Counted from the stretch's first letter, positions 1 to 5,782 are shown. The stretch: DNA of 7,079 nucleotides from CAZWRK01 sp964635875 (GCA_964635875.1 CAZWRK010000172.1:1-7079); one strand, 5' to 3'. Numbers and translations are program-made. The notes: a model not told the origin generated them from the letters alone.

Positions 1-20
1 GGTAAAGTGTGTGCACTCAT
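1..20 (-). CDS. Possible start of a gene running off the left edge
   Basis: An ATG reads leftward from base 20 and gives only six codons (MSAHTL) before the window ends. It is preceded by AGG with a six-base spacing, a workable ribosome site. The ATG overlaps the TGA of a 15-codon open frame (17-64) in the ATGA arrangement typical of translational coupling. Too little is present to name a product. It may be chance, but if real it would be the gene after the dehydrogenase on the same strand. Confidence 0.2.
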
Positions 21-89
21 ACCCTACCTGCTTCGGACGTCATGTCTATTGAGTGTATTTTCATGGTGCGATGTCCCAAATCATGGGGA

Positions 90-114
90 TACGGGCAGCT
101 TGCCGCTGCCCGTA
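90..114 (-). terminator. Stem-loop after the dehydrogenase gene
   Basis: Perfect 10-base arms TACGGGCAGC and GCTGCCCGTA enclose a five-base loop, starting 11 bases beyond the dehydrogenase stop codon. Position and G+C-rich stem fit an intrinsic terminator. No clear T-run follows on the minus strand (it reads TCCCCATGATTT), so it may instead be a 3'-end-stabilising hairpin or a weak terminator. Confidence 0.5.
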
Positions 115-125
115 GGAGACTTGCT

Positions 126-1274
126 TTACAGCGCGTTGCGCAAAATGGTCGTGACGACGTCACGGGTGTAGATTTCCGCGATGCCGAACCACTGCGCATT
201 GCCTAGCACGTTGTCAATAATGGCGGGCAGATCGGCTTCGCTGATGTTCAACTGCGATAGCCGTGTTGGGGTGCCAATTTTGTCGAACCATGCTTCAAGC
301 GCGGCAATGCCCTGCTGGCCGGTTTCAACGCCGAACACATAGCGCGCCAAGCGCTGGAACTGTGCCGGATTGCGATCGTGATACCACTTCATCCATGCAG
401 GCATGATCACCGACAGTCCCGCGCCGTGCGGCACATTGAACAACGCCGAGAGCGCGTGTTCAATCATATGATTCGGGTAGCTGAAACCCGCTGTGCCGGC
501 ATAAATCAGACCGTTTAAGGCTTGCGTCGAGGCCCACGCAAATTCAGCGCGCGCGGCATAATCGGCGGGGTTATCCAACAGCGTTTCGGTGGTTTCGATC
601 ACGGTGTTGACGATAGCTTCGACCATGCGCGAATGCAGTGTCGGTTGAACCGTCGCAGTGAAATAGCCTTCGATGCTGTGCGCAATGATGTCGGCGGCGG
701 AGTACACCAAGTAATCACGCGACACCGTCTGCATCAATTGCGGATTCACAATCGACACCCGTGGAAAAGAATGCACCGACCGGATGGCGAATTTTTCTTT
801 GGTGGCTTCGTTGGTAACGACTGCACCGCTGTTCATCTCGCTGCCGGTCGCGGCCAAGGTCAAAATCGAGAACACCGGCAGAGCCGATTCGATCGTCGCT
901 TTGCCGATGAACAGATCCCACACATCGCCCTGATACGGCACACCCGCGGCAATCGCCTTGCTGCTATCGAGCACCGAACCCCCACCGACACTAAGCACCG
1001 CCCCGACCTGATGACCGCGCGCCAGCGCAATGCCGTCGCGCACCTTGCTTAATAGCGGATTGCTGACAATGCCGCCGAATTCGACCATTTCGATATCGTG
1101 GGCAGCCAAACTTTTGCTCACGGTGTTGAACAGGCCATCGCGCTTGATGCGGTCGCTGCCAAAGCAGAGCAATACTTTTTTGATGCCATGTTCAGCCAGA
1201 CGCCGACCGATCTGTTGTTCCTTGCCGATGCCGAAGTCGATTTTAGTGGGATTGAAAAAAGTAAAGTTGTCCAT
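126..1274 (-). CDS. YqhD-like iron-containing alcohol/aldehyde dehydrogenase
   Basis: Complete 382-residue group III (iron-dependent) alcohol dehydrogenase, closest by eye to the YqhD/BDH branch (YqhD itself is 387 residues). Such cytosolic enzymes reduce aldehydes to alcohols with NAD(P)H and often serve in detoxifying reactive aldehydes. Visible landmarks are the N-terminal 'FNPTKIDFG' start typical of the group, the nucleotide-binding GGGSVLD at 97-103, ATGSE at 142-146, and the metal ligands D195 and H199 (in AADIIAH) with H269 and H283 (in NHMIEH and VPHG). These match the D/H/H/H set of YqhD with an offset of one or two residues. The start is supported by AGGGA six bases upstream (1281-1285). 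A stem-loop follows the stop codon. The gene is divergent from a LysR-type regulator, which probably controls it. Substrate and NADH/NADPH preference cannot be read from the sequence; the YqhD GGGS near residue 40 is FGSD here. Confidence 0.93.
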   Translation of the reverse strand: MDNFTFFNPTKIDFGIGKEQQIGRRLAEHGIKKVLLCFGSDRIKRDGLFNTVSKSLAAHDIEMVEFGGIVSNPLLSKVRDGIALARGHQVGAVLSVGGGSVLDSSKAIAAGVPYQGDVWDLFIGKATIESALPVFSILTLAATGSEMNSGAVVTNEATKEKFAIRSVHSFPRVSIVNPQLMQTVSRDYLVYSAADIIAHSIEGYFTATVQPTLHSRMVEAIVNTVIETTETLLDNPADYAARAEFAWASTQALNGLIYAGTAGFSYPNHMIEHALSALFNVPHGAGLSVIMPAWMKWYHDRNPAQFQRLARYVFGVETGQQGIAALEAWFDKIGTPTRLSQLNISEADLPAIIDNVLGNAQWFGIAEIYTRDVVTTILRNAL

Positions 1275-1408
1275 GCGTGTTCCCTAAATGAGCCATTGCG
1301 GCCAGTGATCTTGATGGACGCCACTTTAATTTTCTGACAAACATTAAACTAGAGCATGATTGTTTGAATAATCTACAACTTTTTAATGTTAATCGGTGAA
1401 ATTGCATC
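1275..1408. promoter_or_regulatory. Shared divergent control region, dehydrogenase / LysR regulator
   Basis: These 134 A+T-rich bases separate two divergent start codons and must carry both promoters. Two dyads are visible: TTTAAT (1325-1330) with ATTAAA (1343-1348), and TTGT-N11-ACAA (1360-1378). Ribosome sites lie at both ends: AGGGA (minus strand, 1281-1285) and GGTGA (plus strand, 1395-1399, nine bases before the ATG). I could not choose convincing -35/-10 pairs on either strand. Confidence 0.6.
1360..1378. promoter_or_regulatory. Candidate LysR-type operator (T-N11-A box)
   Basis: TTGT (1360-1363) and ACAA (1375-1378) are perfect inverted repeats separated by 11 bases. This is the interrupted dyad with a T-N11-A core that LysR-type regulators recognise. 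It lies 31-49 bases upstream of the regulator's own start codon, consistent with autoregulation and activation of the divergent dehydrogenase gene. Binding by this particular regulator is inferred from position. Confidence 0.45.
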
Positions 1409-2386
1409 ATGTCGATGAATGAACTTCGCTCTATCACCACTTTTGTGCGCACCGCCGAGCTGGGCAGCCTCAGCAAAGCGGCCGAAGCGCAACAGATTTC
1501 GCCGCAGGCCGCCAGCAAGGCGCTGGGACAGCTGGAGCAGCATCTGGGCGTGCGTCTCTTTCACCGTACCACACGCAGCATGTCACTGACCGAAGAAGGG
1601 CAACGTTTTTTGGAGGCGGTGCACCCATCACTGATCGGTTTTGAGCAGGCGCTGTTGGCCGTCAAACAAAGCAAGGATGATCTGGCAGGACCGCTTCGTA
1701 TTGTCGGGCCGCGCTCGGTACTGCACACCGTGATCGGCCCGATCATGGATGAATATTGTAGGCTCTACCCCGAGGTGCAACCGGATGTTCAATTAGATGA
1801 CCGCATTGGTAACTGGGTGGAAGATCGCATTGATGTGGGTTTTCGGCTAGGTCACTCCCCACAGGAAGGGCTGGTGGCGCGGCGGCTGTTTTCGATGCAG
1901 CTGATAATCTGCGCGACGCCCAGCTATCTGCGCAAATACGGAGTGCCGCACAGCCTATATGACTTGAGTTCGCACCGTTGCAGCGCCTTTCGGCGAGCCA
2001 ATGATGGCCGAGTGGTGCCGTGGCGGGTGAAAATTGGAGACAGCGTGCAGGATCAGCCGATTCATCCGGCATTTTGCACAAACGATGAAGGCATGGAACT
2101 ACGGGCGGTGTTGGCCGGAGAGGTCATCGGCCAACTTGCTGCGCCCACGGTCGCACCGCTGATCCGAAACGGGCGATTAGTGCCAATTTTGCTGGAACAT
2201 ATGGCCGACCATTACAGCTTGTTTATTTACTACGGTAGCCGTGCGGCACAACCGGCGCGGGTGCGCCGCTTTATTGATCTAGCAGTCGACCGGCTGACCG
2301 ATTCCACCGATTTTGTATTGGACCGCACAACGCTAGAGCAAGCCTATATCAACGGCCTGACAGCACTTCGTCGTGAGGTTGTTTGA
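1409..2386 (+). CDS. LysR-family transcriptional regulator
   Basis: Complete 325-residue LysR-type DNA-binding regulator. The winged helix-turn-helix occupies roughly residues 4-62: 'FVRTAELGSLSKAAEAQQIS', then the recognition helix 'PQAASKALGQLEQHLGVRLF' and the 'HRTTRSMSLTEEGQ' wing, all characteristic. The rest is the periplasmic-binding-protein-like effector domain (about 90-300) with typical local signatures such as 'LAGPLRIVGPRSV', 'DVGFRLG' and 'LVARRLF'. At 325 residues it is slightly longer than the usual 300-310 because of a C-terminal extension. GGTGA nine bases upstream supports the start; ATG at the third codon is an alternative. It is divergent from the dehydrogenase gene and is its likely regulator. 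The effector is unknown, though a substrate of the neighbouring enzyme is an obvious guess. Its 3' end faces the DUF1330 gene with only seven bases between. Confidence 0.93.
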   Translation: MSMNELRSITTFVRTAELGSLSKAAEAQQISPQAASKALGQLEQHLGVRLFHRTTRSMSLTEEGQRFLEAVHPSLIGFEQALLAVKQSKDDLAGPLRIVGPRSVLHTVIGPIMDEYCRLYPEVQPDVQLDDRIGNWVEDRIDVGFRLGHSPQEGLVARRLFSMQLIICATPSYLRKYGVPHSLYDLSSHRCSAFRRANDGRVVPWRVKIGDSVQDQPIHPAFCTNDEGMELRAVLAGEVIGQLAAPTVAPLIRNGRLVPILLEHMADHYSLFIYYGSRAAQPARVRRFIDLAVDRLTDSTDFVLDRTTLEQAYINGLTALRREVV

Positions 2387-2393
2387 GGCGGGG

Positions 2394-2684
2394 TTATGCT
2401 TCTTCATATGACAACAAGACCATCTCAGCCGCTTGTTGCCGAAGTGGAATCAGCGATTGATACGCATCCGACGAAAACCAACTATTCAGTGCGGCGACAC
2501 TTGGAAAGCGAATCACAACGATGTCCGTATGCGGATTTTCACCGGACAGAGCCGCCAATTGTTTGCCACGGAACACAAGCTCGCCGCCCCAAGGGGTTAA
2601 TGTCGCAGGCACTTTGCTTCGATACTCCGCCCACATTTCAGGGTTTTTCACGGTGATCTGGCCGACGATATATGCGCTATTCAT
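2394..2684 (-). CDS. DUF1330-family small protein
   Basis: A 96-residue cytosolic protein starting 'MNSAYIVGQITVKNPEMWAEY'. It matches the DUF1330 pattern, a ferredoxin-like dimeric alpha/beta-barrel fold of about 95 residues and unknown function: an N-terminal 'AYIVG...V.NP..' strand, a central 'GGELVFRGKQ' and a late 'VVIRFPSVAALNSWFSSDAYQ' segment. I prefer this Met over an in-frame Met 22 codons earlier (2750), because the family normally starts 'M..AYIV', GGAA lies nine bases upstream, and the extra residues would come from the attC-like stretch. The stop codon sits inside GCATAAC, resembling the cassette pattern elsewhere in the window. The gene converges on the LysR gene with a seven-base gap. 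Confidence 0.85.
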   Translation of the reverse strand: MNSAYIVGQITVKNPEMWAEYRSKVPATLTPWGGELVFRGKQLAALSGENPHTDIVVIRFPSVAALNSWFSSDAYQSLIPLRQQAAEMVLLSYEEA

Positions 2685-2713
2685 GTGTGTTGATTCCAGT
2701 GGAAGAAGTTGAG

Positions 2714-2770
2714 TGTTAACGCCAATCTGCGCGGCTTTATCGCGCAGCATCCAACGACCGCCGATTAAAC
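2714..2770 (-). other. Possible degenerate attC site after the GFA gene
   Basis: Read on the minus strand, GTTTAAT (one base off the RYYYAAC core) contains the GFA stop codon. Then come a perfect hairpin with 7-base arms CTGCGCG/CGCGCAG (2727-2747) and a GTTAACA core about 30 bases before the DUF1330 start. The 57-base length, stop-codon position and central hairpin fit a short integron recombination site. The outer arms pair poorly, so it could be a decayed site or coincidence. Confidence 0.35.
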
Positions 2771-3217
2771 CGCACTACACGCGCTGGCGGATGGTGCTGC
2801 GGGTAAAAGTGGGCTGGCTGAGCCCTTGCTGTGCATGGGTACGGATGGCAACTGCGCGACCCAAGGCATGGCTGATTCTCCCCAGATTTGCACGCGCGGC
2901 ACTAGCTGAGCCCTTTCATTGACGCAGCCAAGCCGTAGATTTAGCACCTGCGGATTTTCATCTTCGGAGGCGTAGAGCTGCGTGCCACACTCTGGACAAA
3001 ACACCTGCGCCCGCCGGTTGCCGCTTTCGGCGATTTTTACATAACGTTTTGGTTCGCCGGACATCACAACGTCTCGAACGGGTGTCGGAAGCACCGCCCT
3101 GAACGGCGCACCGGAGAACTGCTGACAGTCGGCGCAGTGGCAGATCATCACCTTGCTTGGATCGACGCGCGCGGTGAAGGAAATTGCGCCGCAGTGGCAT
3201 TGTCCAGAGATATTCAT
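2765..3217 (-). CDS. GFA-family (Mss4-like fold) zinc protein
   Basis: A 150-residue member of the GFA family, named for the glutathione-dependent formaldehyde-activating enzyme. Most members are zinc proteins of unknown substrate. The full cysteine set is visible: C7 and C9 (GQCHCGAISF), C26, C28 and C31 (CHCADC) and C74/C77 (CPECG), as in members with one structural and one second zinc site. The late 'IWGESAMPWV' also fits the family. An in-frame TAG lies just before the ATG, so the start is fixed at this Met or later; the ribosome site (AGG, about nine bases upstream) is weak. The last 20 or so residues are low in complexity (Ser/Ala/Pro-rich) and unlike the usual end of about 130-135 residues, suggesting a 3' end altered by a frameshift or by recombination. 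Enzymatic formaldehyde-glutathione activity should not be assumed. Confidence 0.85.
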   Translation of the reverse strand: MNISGQCHCGAISFTARVDPSKVMICHCADCQQFSGAPFRAVLPTPVRDVVMSGEPKRYVKIAESGNRRAQVFCPECGTQLYASEDENPQVLNLRLGCVNERAQLVPRVQIWGESAMPWVAQLPSVPMHSKGSASPLLPAAPSASACSAV

Positions 3218-3260
3218 AAATGTGGCCTAGTGAGGGAGCTGGAGGCTCATATAGTAGAGC

Positions 3261-3302
3261 GAACCGGCGCTTTATGCGCAGCGGCGTCGGCTTGATCGGT
3301 TC
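3261..3302. repeat. Stem-loop between the GFA and secreted-protein genes
   Basis: GAACCG (3261-3266) and CGGTTC (3297-3302) can pair. A smaller hairpin with GCGC arms and a five-base loop lies inside. It falls where a cassette boundary would be expected, but no TAAC...GTT cores are present. It could be a decayed recombination site, a weak terminator or chance. Confidence 0.25.
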
Positions 3303-3331
3303 AGTGAACCACAAAATGATTAATAACGACG

Positions 3332-3700
3332 CTATTTCATGATCGAGTAATGACGGATTGTGCACGGTTTATCAAGCCCATCCCCTTTGCAAATACCATT
3401 CAACTCGCGATATCGAAGCCTGACGTGTTGGCCTGGCTTTGGCCATGCTTTTTTGGGCAGCACCTGCTGGTAGTCAGCGGTTTCAGGTTCAAACTGAAGT
3501 AGTTCGCCAGACTTAAAGCAACTAGGAGGATTTGTCTGAGACGTATCCATAACCTTCGCCGAGAGTTCGTTTTTGCCGTGCGCAGAGATGTTGATGCGCG
3601 CATCACAAATGACCCATGACTTTGCATGCACTGTTGTTCCGAAACATACACAGAGCAGCACGGCTATTTGTGATATCCGCTTATATACGTGATTCAACAT
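3332..3700 (-). CDS. Small exported four-cysteine protein, function unknown
   Basis: A 122-residue protein (from this Met) with a clear Sec signal peptide: 'MLNHVYKR', a hydrophobic core 'ISQIAVLLCVCFGTT' and a probable signal peptidase I site VHA|KS. The mature part of about 95 residues has four cysteines (ICD, PSCF, GICKG, PCTI), enough for two disulfides, and an aromatic/basic stretch near 'AWPKPGQHVRLRYRELNG'. This indicates a small soluble periplasmic protein. I do not recognise a named family. The start is uncertain: in-frame Met codons lie at 3724 and 3712 as well. I prefer 3700 because GGAAAG precedes it and the signal peptide then has normal length; 3712 also has GAGG upstream. A probable attC site lies just upstream, so it is probably the payload of a cassette. 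Confidence 0.75.
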   Translation of the reverse strand: MLNHVYKRISQIAVLLCVCFGTTVHAKSWVICDARINISAHGKNELSAKVMDTSQTNPPSCFKSGELLQFEPETADYQQVLPKKAWPKPGQHVRLRYRELNGICKGDGLDKPCTIRHYSIMK

Positions 3701-3746
3701 GCTGCTTTCCATGCAAGGCCTCATATTTAGTTTACCTGCAAAATTG

Positions 3747-3839
3747 GCTTAAACAGTCGGAGGCCGAGCGCCCCAATATTGTCAGGGGCAACAGCCTGTT
3801 CGCGTTTGCTTATTTTACAGCCACAGCGACTTGTTATAA
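3747..3839 (-). other. Probable attC recombination site after the DUF6714-like gene
   Basis: On the minus strand the site starts with TTATAAC, which holds the stop codon of the preceding gene, and ends with GTTTAAGC. The arms are complementary: AACAAGTCG near the start pairs with CGACTGTT near the end, giving eight base pairs with one bulged A, the type of extrahelical base integrases read. A central hairpin with GCCCC/GGGGC arms lies inside. The length of about 93 bases is within the attC range. The terminal core GTTTAAG departs from GTTRRRY, which lowers confidence. Confidence 0.6.
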
Positions 3840-4277
3840 ATTCGCCCAGGTTTCATAAGCCGCTAATACCTCTTCCGTGTAGCAATTTTGCTCAATTTCG
3901 AATGGAAAGGTTTCAATCATATAAGCAATAAATTCAGCAAGAAAAATTCTTTGATCTGGGGTACAGGCTCGATAATATTGATTGTTTTTTCCATCGTGTT
4001 TGAGATGAAATAAAAACTGCCCAAAGTAGAATTCAGAATTGACCGTTTCTAAACTCAGCCGAATAAAAGCGGGCGTATAATATTTTTTACCGGCTTCATT
4101 ACAAAAACATATTGGGTCCCAACCAGAGCTCCCCAATTGATCTAAGCCTATGGTCAGAACAGTTGCAGTGAGTAATGTTTGATTATGCTCGGCGCACTCA
4201 TCGCAATGCGTGAAATCCGTAAAATGTTCGGGCTTTTCCGCTTTAAATACTGCTAACGAATGATTTATCCAGTCCAT
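3834..4277 (-). CDS. DUF6714-like cassette protein, function unknown
   Basis: A 147-residue soluble protein with no signal peptide or membrane segment. Residues 24-31 read HCDECAEH, a compact cluster of His and Cys that looks metal-binding. It is followed by 'WDPICF', 'YYTPAFIRLSL' and a C-terminal helical part ending 'LAAYETWANL'. This order resembles what I recall of DUF6714 proteins, but I could not check it. The gene is A+T-rich compared with the exporter gene upstream. It is flanked by two attC sites: its ATG lies only 11 bases beyond the end of the upstream TTCTAAC core, with no clear Shine-Dalgarno sequence, and its TAA lies inside the downstream core. It is therefore the best-defined complete integron cassette here. 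The role is unknown. Confidence 0.8.
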   Translation of the reverse strand: MDWINHSLAVFKAEKPEHFTDFTHCDECAEHNQTLLTATVLTIGLDQLGSSGWDPICFCNEAGKKYYTPAFIRLSLETVNSEFYFGQFLFHLKHDGKNNQYYRACTPDQRIFLAEFIAYMIETFPFEIEQNCYTEEVLAAYETWANL

Positions 4278-4287
4278 CGTTTTGATT

Positions 4288-4374
4288 TTCTAACCTAGCG
4301 CTCTCCAGCGCGGTACGGCTTGATCGCACCGCGACAGAAAGGAGCAAGGAGCGAGGTTGCGCGCCATGTTAAGC
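4288..4374 (-). other. attC recombination site after the LysE-type exporter gene
   Basis: On the minus strand the site opens with GCTTAAC, a perfect RYYYAAC core that contains the exporter's TAA stop, and closes with GTTAGAA (GTTRRR plus A). Inside the cores, TAAC pairs with GTTA and GCGC with GCGC, separated by three-base unpaired spacers (ATG and TAG). This is the R-box/spacer/L-box layout of folded attC sites. The centre has a hairpin with arms GCGGTGCG and CGTACCGC (one G-T pair). Length is 87 bases. The next start codon follows within about 20 bases. Together these make integron recombination the best explanation. Confidence 0.8.
4351..4371 (+). repeat. Conserved attC arm, copy 1 (matches 6630-6650)
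   Basis: The pattern GCGAGGTTG-n-GCGC-n-ATGTTA occurs here and at 6630-6650, with 19 of 21 positions identical. Both copies sit at the same place relative to a minus-strand stop codon, as the outer arm of an attC site. Such near-identity among sites of one array is typical of sedentary chromosomal integrons. Confidence 0.75.
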
Positions 4375-5007
4375 AGCCCTGCGTTGCTCACTGGCAAGGC
4401 GGATTGCCAGCCCTGCGAGAACGCTCCCCATCATGTATCTCTGTACAGACAACCAGCTGGGATTGCGTGCGAACCACGCGGCCAATCTTGCAGCGGACAG
4501 CGCGATAACAAGATTGACAGTGAAACTGACTGAGATTTGCGTGATACCGAGTTGGATACTCTGCGTAAATACAGAGCCATGTTCGGTCGAAACGAACTGA
4601 GGGAAGATGGAGAGATAGAAGACGGCAATTTTCGGGTTCAGGACGTTGGTCAAAAAACCCATTAGAAATAGTTTTCGGGGTGGATCAACGGGAAGGTTGC
4701 GTGCCTCAAATGGCGATCGGGCGCCGGGTTTGACAGCTTGCCAAGCCAAATAGAGGAGATAGACTGCACCGGCCCATTTGAGTACGTCGTATGCCAAAGG
4801 CACCGCCATAAAGAGCGCGGACAGCCCAGCCGCCGCCGCAAACATATGAAGAAGAAAACCCGCGATGACCCCAAGGAGCGAGATCACGCCGGCCTTCTGG
4901 CCTTGGCAGATCGACCGAGAAATGAGGTAGATCATGTTCGGGCCGGGTGTCAGCACCATCAATAGCGCCGCGCCAGCAAATAGCAGTAATTCGTTCAAAG
5001 GAACCAT
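4369..5007 (-). CDS. LysE/RhtB-family amino-acid or metabolite exporter
   Basis: A complete 212-residue inner-membrane protein of the LysE/RhtB translocator family, which exports amino acids and related small molecules using the proton gradient. The hallmark TPGPNMIYLISRS follows the first hydrophobic helix (about residues 20-32), and the following 'GVISLLGVIAGFLLH' matches the family's Gly-rich second helix. Hydrophobic segments fit roughly residues 5-20, 38-62, 66-92, 112-135, 143-170 and 186-205, the usual six. Length is normal (about 205-215). The start has GAGAA about eight bases upstream. The TAA stop lies inside the core of an attC site, marking it as the last gene of a cassette. The VOC gene upstream is on the same strand with 109 bases and a strong hairpin between them. 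The substrate cannot be assigned. Confidence 0.92.
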   Translation of the reverse strand: MVPLNELLLFAGAALLMVLTPGPNMIYLISRSICQGQKAGVISLLGVIAGFLLHMFAAAAGLSALFMAVPLAYDVLKWAGAVYLLYLAWQAVKPGARSPFEARNLPVDPPRKLFLMGFLTNVLNPKIAVFYLSIFPQFVSTEHGSVFTQSIQLGITQISVSFTVNLVIALSAARLAAWFARNPSWLSVQRYMMGSVLAGLAIRLASEQRRAA

Positions 5008-5082
5008 CGGGCATTCTCTATATGGTTGAATTGAGTGCGCAGATCAAAGGCACGAACTGCGATTAAAGCTGACATCCCCGCC

Positions 5083-5107
5083 GGGCTGAAACAGATCGTT
5101 TCAGCCC
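5083..5107 (-). terminator. Strong stem-loop between the VOC and exporter genes
   Basis: Perfect 10-base arms GGGCTGAAAC and GTTTCAGCCC enclose a five-base loop, nine bases after the VOC stop codon. A second small hairpin (TGCTT/AAGCA, 5109-5122) overlaps the stop codon. The stem suits an intrinsic terminator, but neither strand has a T-run after it, so termination may be weak or the structure may protect the 3' end of the mRNA. Confidence 0.5.
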
Positions 5108-5116
5108 ACTGCTTGA

Positions 5117-5521
5117 TTAAGCATTTGCTTTAAGGCGATGCAAAGCACAGAGCTTGTTTCCATCGGGGTCGCGAACATAGGCCAAAAATAAAGAACCCAA
5201 ACGTGCGCTTTCTCTCACGCCCGGAGGTTCCTCGATGGATGTTCCGCCATTGGCCACCGCTGTATCGTGGAAGGCTTTGACTTGTTCGGGCGATTCGCAG
5301 TTGAAGCCGATGGTTCCGCCATTGGCGTAGGTAGCAGGCTCATTATTGAGAGGCTCGCTCACGCCAAAGGTATTGCCATCATGGCGATAAAACAGCCGTG
5401 TATGCCCAGTGGGGCTCTGGTTAGAAAGCGCCTCAGGGACACCCAACACTGCGAAAACGGCATCGTAAAAGCGCTTGGAGCGCTCAATATCGTTTGACCC
5501 AACCATGATGTGGCTAAACAT
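5117..5521 (-). CDS. VOC-family (glyoxalase/bleomycin-resistance fold) protein
   Basis: A 134-residue single-module-pair VOC protein. The two babab motifs are visible: 'MFSHIMVGSNDIERSKRFYDAVFAVLG' opens the first, 'TIGFNCESPEQVKAFHDTAVANGG' opens the second, and 'YVRDPDGNKLCALHR' ends the fold. H4 fits the first metal ligand of the superfamily. The usual later ligands appear to be replaced (Asn/Cys in 'GFNCES' and Cys/Ala in 'KLCALHR'), so glyoxalase I activity is unlikely. I recall this 'KLCALHR' ending from a widespread subfamily of unknown substrate. A strong ribosome site AGGAG (5528-5532) lies six bases before the ATG. It sits between the methyltransferase and exporter genes without a recognisable attC on either side. 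Confidence 0.88.
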   Translation of the reverse strand: MFSHIMVGSNDIERSKRFYDAVFAVLGVPEALSNQSPTGHTRLFYRHDGNTFGVSEPLNNEPATYANGGTIGFNCESPEQVKAFHDTAVANGGTSIEEPPGVRESARLGSLFLAYVRDPDGNKLCALHRLKANA

Positions 5522-5543
5522 GACAATCTCCTGTGTTGAAACA

Positions 5544-5571
5544 TGCAGCAGCCCGAGTGGGCGTCGCTGCA
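5544..5571. repeat. Stem-loop just upstream of the VOC gene
   Basis: Arms TGCAGC (5544-5549) and GCTGCA (5566-5571) enclose an inner GCCC/GGGC stem with a four-base loop. It ends 11 bases before the AGGAG ribosome site of the VOC gene, so it lies in the probable 5' untranslated region or in an old cassette junction. TAAC on the minus strand (about 5585) and GTT (5536-5538 region) flank it unevenly, and the arms outside the hairpin do not pair as in a normal attC. Confidence 0.35.
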
Positions 5572-5619
5572 GAAACGTGTACTCGTTATTTTATGATTTG
5601 TTGGGGCAGGGATGTGAAG

Positions 5620-5782
5620 TCAGCGGTGCGGAGACCTATTCGACCACGGTTTAAAACTCTCAGACCATAAGAAAAAATATGGGCCAAAACGAGGACTAAT
5701 TCTGAACTCGCCGCCAGCATCTTTGCCTTTGACCGTGGGGTAATTCTTCCCGTCCTTGAGATGATAATACAAAGCGCTTCAT
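5620..5782 (-). pseudogene. Frame-broken coding remnant, unidentified
   Basis: An ATG at 5780-5782 reads MKRFVLSS. Another frame is open from 5778 down to a TGA at 5620-5622, giving 52 codons of protein-like composition that include 'YYHLKDGKNYPTV', 'GGEFRISPRFGPYFFLW' and 'SFKPWSNR'. Joining the two with a short indel near 5763 would make one small protein of about 55 residues. No family is recognised and no ribosome site is evident. It is the only coding-like content in the roughly 290 bases between the methyltransferase and VOC genes. It could be a relic, a small gene with a sequencing error near the contig end, or chance. Confidence 0.25.

Noticed and set aside
522..1052. 176-codon plus-strand open frame
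   Set aside because: It lies antisense within the well-supported dehydrogenase gene, and its Arg/His-rich product looks like a shadow frame of G+C-rich coding DNA.
1743..2081. 112-codon minus-strand open frame
   Set aside because: It lies wholly inside the LysR gene, is Cys/Ala/Pro-rich without a recognisable fold, and has no ribosome site.
2685..2750. Longer DUF1330 start (Met at 2750)
   Set aside because: The extra 22 residues precede the conserved family start and fall in the attC-like hairpin. The Met at 2684 has a better context.
3261..3302. attC site between the secreted-protein and GFA genes
   Set aside because: The arms GAACCG/CGGTTC pair, but there is no RYYYAAC or GTTRRRY core and the inner part is asymmetric. 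It is kept only as a stem-loop.
2958..3365. 135-codon minus-strand open frame overlapping two genes
   Set aside because: It overlaps the GFA gene in another frame, and its Arg-rich composition is that of a frame-shadow.
4706..5014. 102-codon minus-strand open frame with ATG seven bases before the exporter start
   Set aside because: It shadows the exporter gene in another frame. The exporter has the family motifs; this frame has none.
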